From assembly GCA_963210315.1 (NCBI GenBank), contig OY723263.1, forward strand, positions 2,356,001-2,420,000: 64,000 nt of DNA, written 5' to 3'. Below the pieces are notes generated by a model that ran no database searches, was not told the DNA's origin, and saw only the letters and a list, made by a program, of their open reading frames with translations. Shown here one piece after another: positions 52,505 through 62,653 of the stretch; position 1 is the stretch's first letter, and every line of letters starts with the position of its first letter. The position numbers and the translations under genes are program-made. The stretch comes from Rhynchopus euleeides (Eukaryota > Euglenozoa > Diplonemea > Diplonemida > Diplonemidae).

Positions 52505-54237
52505 ATGGGGAAGTATCTGCTGAACGAGGTGGGCCGCGGCCTGGTCGAAGAGGCTGTTGATGCACTGGTGAAGTGCAGCGGCGGTGCTGTCGCGCGCCTG
52601 GACGGCTTTGAGAAGTGCATCAAGAACGTGATTCGGGCTGATGTGAAGTCCTACCGTGATGAGCGGGTGACAGTGATCTGTGGCGGTGGCTCCGGTCATG
52701 AGCCTGCCTACGCAGGCATGGTCGGCGACGGTCTCCTCGATGGTGCCGTCTGCGGCGACGTGTTTGCGTCGCCGACTTCGGCCGCCGTCTTCGCCTGCAT
52801 CGAGGCTGTGTGCGGTGAGGCAGGGTGCGTCGTGGTTGTCATGAACTACATGGGCGACAGGCTGTGCTTTGGGAAGGCAGTCGAGAAGGCGCGTGCCCGT
52901 GGGTACAAGGTCGAGCTTGTCGTGGTCGCCGATGATGTTGGTATCACCGTGAAGTCGCCGCGTGGTGTTGCTGGCACCCTTCTGGCACTGAAGGCGTGCT
53001 GCGGCCACGCTGCCCAGGGCAAGGCGGTTGCCTCTGTGGCGGATGTCGCAGGGACAGCACGCCTTGTCGCGGGCATGGTCAAGACGTACGGTGTGGCTCT
53101 CACCGACTGCACAATGCCGGCGGCTTCGGAGAAGCCAACCCGGCTTGCCCCTGGCACGATGGAGCTGGGGCTGGGCATCCACGGTGAGCCTGGCAGGCAG
53201 GTCATCGATCTCGAGAGCTCCTCTGCCCTTGCGAACAGGATCATCACATCCTTGAAGGAGCACATCGAGATGAACGATGCCGTCGGCCTCGTCCTTCTGG
53301 TGAACAACCTCGGGACGTCGATTCCACTGGAAGTGACGCGCTACACTGCCGATGCCCTGGCAGCGTGTGAGGCCAACGGTCTTTCCGTGACGCACCACAT
53401 TGCGGGCGCCTTCGTGACGTCGCTGGACATGCACGGCTTCAGCCTGTCGCTCCTGCCAGTGGGGCAGCGCGAGATGGACTTCCTCCTGGCTCCGGCCGCC
53501 TGCCCTGTGTGGAAACCGCTGATCAAGAACGTATGTCTCCTGTGCTCCAGCTGTTCAAACTTCATTCATCCTGACAGGTCCCGAGCCCGGCACCAGTGGT
53601 CGTCGACACAGCCACGGCTGGGACGCGTGCTCCTGTCCCCCTGAGTGACGAGGAGTCGAAGCTTCTGCGCACGTGCCTGGCAGCGGCGTGCACCGTGCTG
53701 TGTGGCGCTGAAGACGAGCTCAACGACCTTGACAAAAAGGTTGGCGACGGCGACTGTGGCTCGTCCATGAAGCGTGGGGCAGAGCAGGTTCTCGCGGATG
53801 CCGACACCTTCACCTGGGGGGATGCCGGGAGTGTGTTCGACTCGCTTGCCGCGAGCATGGAGCATGGGATGGGTGGCACGTCGGGCGGGCTGTACGTCAT
53901 TGCTGCTGAGGCTGCGGCTGCCGCTCTTCGCAACGGCGGGGGCTTCCGCGGGGCCTTCTCGAAGGCTGTCGAGGCCATTGCCTTTTACGGCGGTGCGACC
54001 ATTGGCAGCTGCACGATGCTGGACGCGCTTCTCCCGGCCGCTGAGTCCCTCAGCAAAGGGGCCACGGCGAAGGACGCGCTTGCCGCCGCGCAGGCGGGGA
54101 GGGACTCGACTGCCGACATTGTCGCTTCGCACGGACGTACCACCTACTTTGCTGATGACCAGGTCAAGGGCGTGCCGGACCCGGGTGCCGTGGCCGCCGT
54201 GATGTGGATTCAGGCCGTTGTCAGCGCCCTGGAATGA
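52505..54237 (+). CDS. DAK: dihydroxyacetone kinase (fused DhaK-DhaL, ATP-dependent)
   Basis: Phosphorylates dihydroxyacetone (and often glyceraldehyde) with ATP, feeding glycolysis. Exons 52505-53530 and 53578-54237 with a 47-nt intron give 561 residues, close to the usual eukaryotic length. The K domain carries CGGGSGHEPAYAGMVG for substrate binding and the covalent substrate His226 in LGIHGEPGRQ. The L domain carries the Mg-ATP Asp cluster in KVGDGDCGSSM, plus GMGGTSGGLY and the DALLPAAESL helix. The intron falls exactly in the linker between the two domains. No organelle-targeting sequence is obvious, so it is probably cytosolic. The same-strand neighbour upstream is an aldo-keto reductase that could supply dihydroxyacetone. 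Confidence 0.95.
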
Positions 54238-55445
54238 ACAACGTTTTGTTTGCAGATTCAAGAAACGCCAAAACTCTCCTTATCATCACGCCTTCTCTCG
54301 TCCTGCCGCATAAAACGAAATAACCCTCTACCCCCAACTCCTCCGTTTTTTACGTCACGTTTTTAGGAGCAAGAACTGCCAAAGAGTAGTTGGAGAAGAC
54401 CGTGCTGCTGCGTATTTTTTTGTCCTGATTTGGTAACGAGCCCAACTTGTCTCAGCCGCTTTCAGGCAGGTCAAGTGATGATGCCGTGGTGACACGGCCA
54501 TCACCCCTGCGGCTCTCCGGGCTTGTTGCTGACTCAGGGACAAGTTATCCATTAGCACTGCTCCTTGTTTCCTACCATCACTGCAAGTGCTCTCTCCGCC
54601 GGTTTCACTACGTGTGCTCGCCAGTGCAGGACAATGTATGGAATGCGAGACAGATGAAGCAGTATGTGCATCTTCGCTGCAGAGGAGAACGTGATAGTTG
54701 AACCAAATCAAGTTGACAAAATTTGGATATTTTTCTCAAAACAAGGAATACTACGGAGCCCTGACCACCCAGTGTCCCAATCCTCCTGGGAGTGGGCAGA
54801 CCGTTCATGCCGAGTGCATGTTCAGCAATCAACCCATCTGCCTGGGTGGGATCACGGGATATTTGGAATACGGTTTCGGCGTGGGCTTATTCTTTGACTG
54901 GTTGAAACATTAGAAAGAACAACGATATTTGTTGAATGATTCATCGTGATTGCATGCAAACCACTTGACCCTTGCCTTTCACATAGCACAGAAGATCACT
55001 TTCTTGGTGTCTTGCGTGCAGTCAATCGGGTACCGTCAATGCAAGCATCCCCTCAAGATAATCTGTTTCTTGGATATCAGCAATGCGGTTCAAAGCCGTC
55101 CTCGAGGACTGCTGACTCATTTTTTTTGTTTTTTCATTTTCCCGTTATCCTGATTCACGGCTCTTCCATTGTTTTATTGTTCAATTTGTCGAGTTATTCA
55201 GACTGTCCATCAAGCAACAGCCGTTTGCTCACCTGTTGGGACACGGACTCAGATGTCCTTCGGCATGACTGGCGTGATTGTGACTCAAAGAACGGCAACC
55301 ACTAGACCTCCTCCTCTCCCCTCCCCGTCTTCGAATTTCCACTTCCCTTCTGAGGATTCACCCTCAGGGTGTGATCTGCCGAACACAGTAGGCGTTCTAC
55401 TGCCAAGCCGGCCACCATTCACCATCCCACAACAGCCATTACACA
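54238..55445. other. intergenic region, no gene seen
   Basis: About 1.2 kb, clearly more AT-rich than the genes on either side. Open frames are short and lack splice sites joining them into a protein. It holds the 3' end of the kinase transcript and the promoter of the next gene, which shows no TATA or other box I can single out. No tRNA-like cloverleaf was noticed. Confidence 0.55.
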
Positions 55446-56948
55446 ATGGCGCACCTCAGGTGGTTGCTCTGTGTCGCCACACTACTGAGCTGCGCACATG
55501 GTTCCCGAAAACTCGGCAGGAGGGAACTGACAAGTGAAGAGTCAACCCGGTGCGCGGTGCAACTGGAGGAGGTGCGCGAACTCAAAATCCCAATTGCCAT
55601 TGCGCGAACAGTTAAAGGGTTCTCTCTCGCTGTGTACGATGTGAAGAAAGGTGTGGAGGACACGACTTCGGCGGAGCTCCTCACAAAAGGAATGTGGGAC
55701 GGATCCATGAGCACGCGCGCCCTCGAATTTGCGGCATCATCTCTTGGGCGTGCCCCTGCTTCTTGGAAGAAGTGCGCGCAGCCCCCTTGCTACCAACATG
55801 CAGCCATCGATGTTGGCGCCAGCGTTGGGTGGTGGTCCTTCAACTCTGCCTCCCGAGGTTGGAAGGTATGCCACTTTCCGTTGCGCTCCGCTGCACATCA
55901 TTCCCTCAACAGACTGTCGCGATTGAAGCATCGCCGATGAATGTCGCGCTTCTGCGAGTGTCGATGTGCCTGAACCCTGAACTTGCGCCTTTCATCAACT
56001 TGCAGCACAAGCTTGTTGGCACCCACGAAGGGGTATGGACCGCACCAGTCTCCTTGACCCCATCGAGCAGTCGTCGCGGCGCTCACCCTATGTCGATAGT
56101 GTTCCATTTCTTCTTGTTGTTCATCACCTTTGTCGTCGCACTGCCCATCAGCCTGTCTGGTGTTTTGCCTTTCAGCGATAGTGAATCCATGGATGTGTGT
56201 GAGATACGAGCACCAGAGCTCGCTCGGACCTACACGAAAAGTCACTCCACCATTCAGCAGCAACTGCCCCTCGCTCGTATTTATTGTTTGTTGACGCGTT
56301 GACACTTCTACACTTCGACACTTCTACACATCTTACAGTCGTGTGCTCTCGCGGTGACGACACAGAACGTTGGCAATGGGTACATCCATTGCGATCTCGA
56401 GGGGCGGAGCGTGGAGTGGAGTGCGGATGAGCTGCGGCAGCTCAAGACTCAAGACTCTGCATTGCCGGTGACCCGTGCCTTCAAGGTCCCAGTCAGCCGG
56501 TTGGGAGACGTGCTCGACGACGTGTGGGAGCAGGACCCCAAGGCCCCTTATGTGGTGTCCTTCATGAAGCTGGATCTCGAGGGCAGCGAATACGCAGCCC
56601 TCAACGGCACTCTCTTGTGGCTCAAAAAAGGGCGCCTCCCCGTCATCCACAGCGAGTTGTGGCGGTCCATCCACGGTGGGGTAGAGGGGTACATCCGGCT
56701 CTTGCAGAAGTTCGGGTATTCGGTATGAGTTGACAAACCTTTGGGCAACTGCATCATGTCCCTGCACCCGACAGGTCAGAACGGGCTCTTGCCTGAACCC
56801 GAACCCCATCGAGCAGGGTATCGGTGTGACCTTCTTCAGGCAAGCGATGCGGCGCATTACTGATATTGTATGTCTCTCACTGACACAGCCTGCCAACACT
56901 CGCTCCCCCACACAGTGCGCAATCCTGCCAGTTCCTACCGACAACTGA
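55446..56948 (+). CDS. FkbM-type methyltransferase with signal peptide
   Basis: Predicted SAM-dependent O-methyltransferase acting in the secretory pathway. Five exons (55446-55865, 55913-56032, 56339-56722, 56775-56867, 56916-56948) join in phase to 349 residues. Introns are 47, 306, 52 and 48 nt; the 306-nt one is the longest in the window and was set by phase and its ACAG end. Residues 1-20 (MAHLRWLLCVATLLSCAHGS) form a signal peptide. The SAM-binding motif I is AAIDVGASVGWWSFNSASRG (about 119-138), followed by the acidic strand TVAIEASPMNVALL. The FkbM hallmark FMKLDLEGSEYAALNG lies in exon 3, with PVIHSELW after it. Substrate is probably a glycan or lipid hydroxyl; not determinable here. 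Confidence 0.82.
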
Positions 56949-57024
56949 AAATAAGTAGTCCGGAAGCCACCGCCCCGTCTCTCTGGCCGTTGTTTTCTGC
57001 CTGTGTTCTGTCCACGTGCTGTCA

Positions 57025-58008
57025 ATGCAACCAGCCATCCTGCAGACAATGGGGTTGGTTATTCGTGGCGCATTCGATATCGGCTCGGCAGCTACGAAGC
57101 TGCAGGTGGCCGTTGTCGATGTGTCCTCTGGGAAGATCAAGAAGGTGTTGTTCGGGGAGGAGCGACAGGTCTTTTTCGCGCTTGACATGAGCAAGAGCAA
57201 CGAGCGTGCCCTCAGTCACTCGATTCAGGATGAAGGAATCAGAGTGTTGGGGAGTTTCATGGATGTTCTCAGCGAGCACAAAGCACAGCAGGTGTCCGCA
57301 ATTGCAACAGAAGTCTTCCGCCGTGCCTCAAATGGAGACGCGTACCTCAAGCGCGTGGAGCGCGAGCTGGGGCTGAAGATTCGCATGGTTACACAGGAGG
57401 AAGAGGCGCTGCTGGGTTACAAGACTGCCACTGGGCTGTGCGATCCCAGTATTGACACGCGCAACGTGATTGCCTGGGACACGGGGGGTGCGAGCTTCCA
57501 GATCAGCACGATGCAGCAGGGTGTCTTCGAGGCGTACCGTGGGAAGTTCGGGTCGTCTATCGTGACGGCGATGTGCCTGCAGCAAGTCAAGCCGACGAGC
57601 ACGATGACACCGAATCCTGTGACCCCAGAGGAGGCCTCCCAGCTGGGTGCACTCATCGCGCCAGAGTTGGCCCCTCCCCCCTCCTGGCTCTCGGGCCATG
57701 TCGAAGCGGTGGGTGGGCCCAACAGCACGTTCTGCCTCGCCTCTCGGACACTCGGGAAGTCCACAGTCTCCCTTGCCGATGTGGAGGGCTGCCTTGCCCG
57801 CACCTGTGGGCGAGCGGACTCGGAACTGCGGAAAATGTGCCACTTGAGCCCCAAGCACGATCCGCCGGCGATGGTGGTTCCCAAGTTCGTCCTGCTGCAT
57901 ACGGTGATGCTGCACTGCGGCATCACTGACTTCACCTTCATCCCTGCGATTGGTTCATGTGCTGGGATGCTCGTTTCAGACGAGCTGTACGCCATCGGGA
58001 AGTTGTAG
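57025..58008 (+). CDS. Ppx/GppA-like phosphatase (ASKHA fold)
   Basis: A single exon; ATG 57025 gives 327 residues (a second in-frame ATG at 57049 would remove eight). The family includes exopolyphosphatases and guanosine pentaphosphate phosphatases. Visible motifs are the phosphate-1 loop FDIGSAATKLQVAVVD, the IATEVFRRASNGDAYLKRVE block, the acidic EEEALLGY segment, and the phosphate-2 loop WDTGGASFQIS. In canonical enzymes the first loop reads DIGSNS/T and the second GGGS; here they are GSAAT and TGGAS, so polyphosphate hydrolysis should not be assumed. The C-terminal HD-type domain of bacterial Ppx is absent. Cytosolic by lack of any targeting signal. Confidence 0.8.
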   Translation: MQPAILQTMGLVIRGAFDIGSAATKLQVAVVDVSSGKIKKVLFGEERQVFFALDMSKSNERALSHSIQDEGIRVLGSFMDVLSEHKAQQVSAIATEVFRRASNGDAYLKRVERELGLKIRMVTQEEEALLGYKTATGLCDPSIDTRNVIAWDTGGASFQISTMQQGVFEAYRGKFGSSIVTAMCLQQVKPTSTMTPNPVTPEEASQLGALIAPELAPPPSWLSGHVEAVGGPNSTFCLASRTLGKSTVSLADVEGCLARTCGRADSELRKMCHLSPKHDPPAMVVPKFVLLHTVMLHCGITDFTFIPAIGSCAGMLVSDELYAIGKL

Positions 58009-58215
58009 AACTGGAAAAATGAAGTGAATGAAGAGCCATCCACTCCCTCCTGCTGAGTTTTTCGATGTTTCCTCGTGTTTGCGTCTCCGCAGTTGTTGTG
58101 GTCGCTGTTGTTCAAAGTAGTCCTGTGTTCAGTTTGCCATAATTCTCTGAAGCCTTCAGTGTGCTCCGCCACCACTCACGCCACAGGTTAGGTTGAGTGA
58201 GGGCACACACACACA

Positions 58216-59847
58216 ATGTTTTTTAGTTCATACATGCTCACGAAGAAGGGGGCTCTGGCCAAGGTATGCCGACCCGATGCAGAGTTTGTCCTCAACACAC
58301 CCCGGTCAGGTCTGGCTGGCTGCCCACTGGGAGAAGAAGCTCACGAAGCAGGAGGTCCAGGTGGTATGTACTGCGATTGCTTTGATGGTCTCAAATCTCA
58401 CCCACCCTCACCCAGATCGACCTGAGCAAGTACGTGCTGATGATTCGCGAGCCTGAGGTTGCCATCTCCTGCAGGACACAAGGCGAGCTGTTGCTGGGGT
58501 GTGTGCGCATCTACGCCTGCAAGGTGTCGGCCCTGCGGAAGGAGAGTGTCGATGCCCTGGTCATCCGGAGGCCGGTTGCCGCTCCCGGTCCGGTGGTGAC
58601 GGGGGGTGAGCCTGAGAAGCGTGAAGTGAACGAGAAGAAGGTCACCATGGCCAGCGGCCTGCAGGATCTGGTGGCGATCCAGGAAATCGCGTCGTTCGAC
58701 GTGAATGAAGTGTTCGCCACGTCGGTTGACCAGCTGCCTGTGGCAGAGGGCTTCAACATTGAAGAGTGGTGGGGCAACGAGCCAGACCTTCCCGTCCCGT
58801 TTGACAGTGGTTCGAAGAAGCGCTCGTCTCTGGAGCGCGGGGTGCACGTCGCGCACACTGATGATCCTGACATTTTGGATCCGGTCATTCCTGAATACGA
58901 CAGGTCGTCCACAGGCCGTGGGTCTGTCGGCGGTGGAGTGGACGCAACAACAGCCCCTCTCCCTTCATCTCCCCTCCTCGACACCGACACGGAGCCGACC
59001 ACCAAGAACACCCCTGCCCCTCCCCCCCCGAAGAAGGTCAAGACCATCACGGTGCGTGATCCCGAGACCACCCTTGACCCGACAACGATCAAGAAGTGGA
59101 CTGCGAACACATCTGCCACAACACGGAAGGCCGTCATGCTTCCAAGCACCGAAGAGGAGCTGTCGATGCAACAGGACAAGCGTTTCGCGCTGGACGACAT
59201 CATCGTACGCCCGGACCCGCCGAAACGGCGCAGGATCGACATCACAGGGCTGCCGACCTGTCATTTCATCGGAGTATGTGACAACCCCTCCTGCGCCACC
59301 ACCAATCCCCACGCTTTGCAGGACACGGAGCAATCCTGCAGCATGTTTGAAACCGCAGTGAATGGGCGCCTCGATGTCATCGCGTCTGAGCTGGTATGCC
59401 CTTTTGTTCGTTCTGAGGCCCACACTTCACCACATACAGGGCCAGTCACACACGCCGTTCCGCCCCTCCACGCGCTCCCCGTCTGACATTACTCGTGGTG
59501 GCATGCCGACCCCCTTCACGGATGAAATGGAGCCTCTCCCGATCCACCCCGTCTCTCCGGTCTCCAGGCACCTGCCGACGCCTCCCCAGCAGCGTGTGGA
59601 GGCACCCACCGCGGGAGAAACGCTGGAGTCGCTGCGGGGTGACCTCAAGCGGAAGCAGTCGATCACCTTCGGCCAGCTTGCTGAGCCTGGCAAAGCGCAG
59701 CGGCACGAGGCTGCCGCGAAGTTCATGGACCTGTTGGTGCTGTCGACGAAGGGGCACGTCAATCTCGAGCAGGCCGCCCCGTACGCGGACATCTCCGTGA
59801 AGAAGGGGGAGCACTTCAACCGCGACCTTGTGGTTGACCTCTACTGA
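58216..59847 (+). CDS. RAD21: cohesin kleisin subunit, Rad21/Scc1/Rec8 family
   Basis: The kleisin bridges the SMC1 and SMC3 heads to close the cohesin ring that holds sister chromatids. Five exons (58216-58263, 58310-58363, 58416-59273, 59322-59393, 59440-59847) with 46-52-nt introns give 479 residues. The N-terminal domain is unmistakable: MFFSSYMLTKKGALAKVWLA, then WEKKLTKQEV, then LLLGCVRIYACKV; the first two introns split it into tiny exons of 16 and 18 codons. The middle is disordered, with acidic and Pro-rich parts and an RRRIDITG segment. The C-terminal winged helix (about 428-470) reads ITFGQLAEPG, then AAAKFMDLLVLSTKGHVNL and PYADI. Whether it is the mitotic Rad21 or the meiotic Rec8 form cannot be decided. 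Confidence 0.93.
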
Positions 59848-60274
59848 GCCCCTTCGGGTCAAGTGTGTGGTGATCACCGCACGCCCTGCCATTAGACTCT
59901 TGTTTGGCGCCGCATACCGCGCCTTGTTTTTTTGTAGATGTGGATGCGGTGCACTCATCTCTTCCCTGAAGTACCGCACTCTTACCGCAAGTATGATAGA
60001 AGCCTCTGTCTCGGAGGCATGGCATACGTCTCTGTGTGCTCAACGAGAAGCGCGGAAGTTTCCGCGCCGGCATTGTGCAGTAGAAAAGATCTACCGGCTG
60101 ACTCGCCCCCCTCTCGCAGGACTAACATTGCAAGAAGGTGCTGGGAGATGCTTTGCCTTTCACTCTCGACAGGCAAACCCCCTCTCGTGCTATTGACCTC
60201 GATGATGACTCGAATGCGGCTTCCCTCCGTGTTCCAATCCCTGCACACAGGTGGGTGGGTGGGGTGCAGCAACC
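59848..60274. other. intergenic region upstream of the Elp3-like gene
   Basis: 427 bp with no gene. A CAG at 60248-60250 (CTGCACACAG) followed by GTGGGTGGGTGG lies just before the ATG at 60275 and could be a splice acceptor for a leader; that is speculative. Confidence 0.45.
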
Positions 60275-62416
60275 ATGTGCAGCAAGGGAGTGTCTCCCTT
60301 TGCGCCCCTGCAGCCCAATGAAGCGGTATGCCTTTGCCAGTGAACAGGCACTCCCACAACCCAATCTCGACAGCTCGGAGAATCCACATTGCGGTATGAG
60401 AACCGCAACGTCGAGGAACTGTATGCGCGGTACGAGAACCCCGTTCCCGCGGAGCAGGTATGCGGGTGCTGCACATTGTGCCACCGACGCATGCACACTC
60501 ACGCACACCACAGGAGGATGTGTATCGGGAAGTTGTCCGTCGTCTGCTCGCAGACCCTCCGGAGGGCGAGAACGAGTATCACAAGAAGATCACAAAGATC
60601 CGCAGGGACCTCCGCTTCGCCCCGAAAAAGGCATTGATCCTGCAGATGTACCTCCGCATGGTGAAGCTGGGCGAAATCGATGAACTGTGCAAGGACCTGC
60701 GCATGTGTCTTGTGACGAAAGCGTCGAAGAGCCAGAGCGGGGTGCTTGTCATCACAGTGCTGACAAGCCCGACACCGACGATGGAGGGAGGAAAGCCACA
60801 GAACTTCAGCTGCAAGTGGGACTGCCACTACTGCCCGGACCAGCCCGGACAGCCCCGTAGTTACCTCCGTGATGAGCCTGCCGTCCGGCGTGCGAACCAG
60901 AACCAGTTCGACCCCGTCCTGCAGTTCCTGGACCGGGCATACGTCCTGTATCAGAATGGACACCCCGCGGACAAGGTTGAGCTGCTCGTGTTGGGGGGAA
61001 CATGGCACTCGTACCCCTTGGAGTACCAGGTATGTGTGACAAAGTGCAGCACTCGCCAACAATCCTCTGCAGGAGACCTTCTGTCGCGACCTGTTCTACG
61101 CTGCCAACACATTTCTCCAGCCGTCGAGGGAGCGGCTGTCCCTGGAGGAGGAGCAGAACCTGAACGAGCACGCAAAATGTAAGATCATCGGACTTACACT
61201 GGAGACGCGCCCCGACTGCATCAACGCGGAAGAGCTGCGCCGCCTGCGCAGATATGGATGCACCCGTGTCCAGCTTGGTCTTCAGCACACTGACGATGGC
61301 GTACTCAAGCACATCAACCGCGGTCACACTGTGGACGACGCAGTTGAAGCAATTCGCCTGCTGAAGGACGCGTGTTACAAGATGGACATTCACCTGATGC
61401 CGAACCTCCCTGGAAGCACTGTCGACATGGACAACACAATGTTTGACCGTGTGCTTGGAGATGAGGACCTCCAGGCTGATCAGTGGAAGATTTACCCATG
61501 CGAAGTGCTCCCGTGGACGCGCATCGAAAAGTGGTACCGCGAGGGTGAGTACAAGCCGTACGGAGAGGCAGCAATGGCAAAACTCATTGCACGGGTCAAG
61601 GGGAAGATTCATCCCTGGATCCGTTTGAACCGCATTGTGCGCGACATCCCGGTGCAGTACATCGTCGCTGGGTCTTCCGTGCCGAACTTCCGTGAAGAAA
61701 TCCTGTCGAACATGCGGAAGGAAGGGTCGCGTTGCAGGTGCATTCGCTGCAGGGAGTGTGGCGACATTGGAGGTTGGCAGCAGGGCGCGGAGCAGCTTGG
61801 GCAGGGAAAGCGCCTCGCCAACAGGGAAGGCAAGATGGCGCAGGATCGGTCTCGGCAGAAGGCTCGTGAAGCAGTACTGACCACACGACACTACAAAGGC
61901 AGCCGAGGGGACGAGTACTTCATTTCATACGAGGCACCCGGCGACGTGCTGTGTGGGTTTGCACGGCTGCGACTGTCGAACAGGGCCTACTTCCCAGAAG
62001 GCCTTTTCCCCGAACTGCAGGGTGCAGGGCTCCTTCGCGAGCTGCATGTGTACGGTCAGCTCGTTGCAACAGACGAGAAGAAGAGTAACGCTCAGCATGT
62101 GGGCTTCGGGACGCACTTGATGGCGGAGGCGGAGAACATTGCTTTCGAGAGGGGGTTCGACAAACTGGCCGTGATCGCAGGTGTTGGGACGCGCAACTAC
62201 TACCGCAAGCTCGGTTATGAAATGGAAGGCGAGGGTGACTTCCTGATCAAGCACTTCAAGGATGGCAAGAAGCTGCCTGTCCCTCCGCGTGGAACGATTG
62301 CTCGGTCAGTCGCGCTGGATCTTCCGTTCGTGCTGAAGTGGAAGTGGGCGCTGTGGTGTGTCTTGGTGCTTGCCTTCTGTCTGCAGTGGGCAGGGGCGCT
62401 TTCGGTGGCACTGTAA
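60275..62416 (+). CDS. ELP3: Elp3-like radical SAM/GNAT tRNA acetyltransferase with C-terminal membrane anchor
   Basis: Catalytic subunit type of Elongator, which makes cm5U at the wobble uridine of tRNAs. Four exons (60275-60325, 60374-60457, 60514-61029, 61073-62416) with 43-56-nt introns give 664 residues; the start was fixed because a 17-codon first exon joins in phase. The radical SAM cluster motif is Cys145, Cys149 and Cys152 in CKWDCHYC. VELLVLGGTWHSYP, GLTLETRPDCIN and IHLMPNLPGSTVDMD follow. The GNAT domain has RELHVYGQLV, QHVGFGTHLM and AGVGTRNYYRKLGYEM. After it come a basic linker and a hydrophobic terminus, WALWCVLVLAFCLQWAG, ending SVAL, which looks like a tail anchor. Human Elp3 lacks this; a C-terminal membrane segment is known for Toxoplasma Elp3, placed at the mitochondrion. 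Confidence 0.92.
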
Positions 62417-62653
62417 GCCACTTTCGTCGCTTCGTTATTCTTGCCCCGGTTTTCCGTATCAATACTTGCCCCTCAGCATGCCAGCTTGCATGATCAAACT
62501 CTCTGCCTTGCCCACGTCCGTGCCATGGTTGCAACCTAACCCGCAGGCCGTTCTGTCGCATGAGTGTCGGAGCAGCAGAAAGTGAGATCCCCACAGTTCC
62601 ACGGCCCGCTTTGCTCTCAGCCAACTGCATGACGCTCCCCACCTCCTCCCAGG

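Noticed and set aside
52400-53434. Minus-strand frame of 344 codons
   Set aside because: It lies opposite the dihydroxyacetone kinase K domain, whose catalytic motifs are complete on the + strand.
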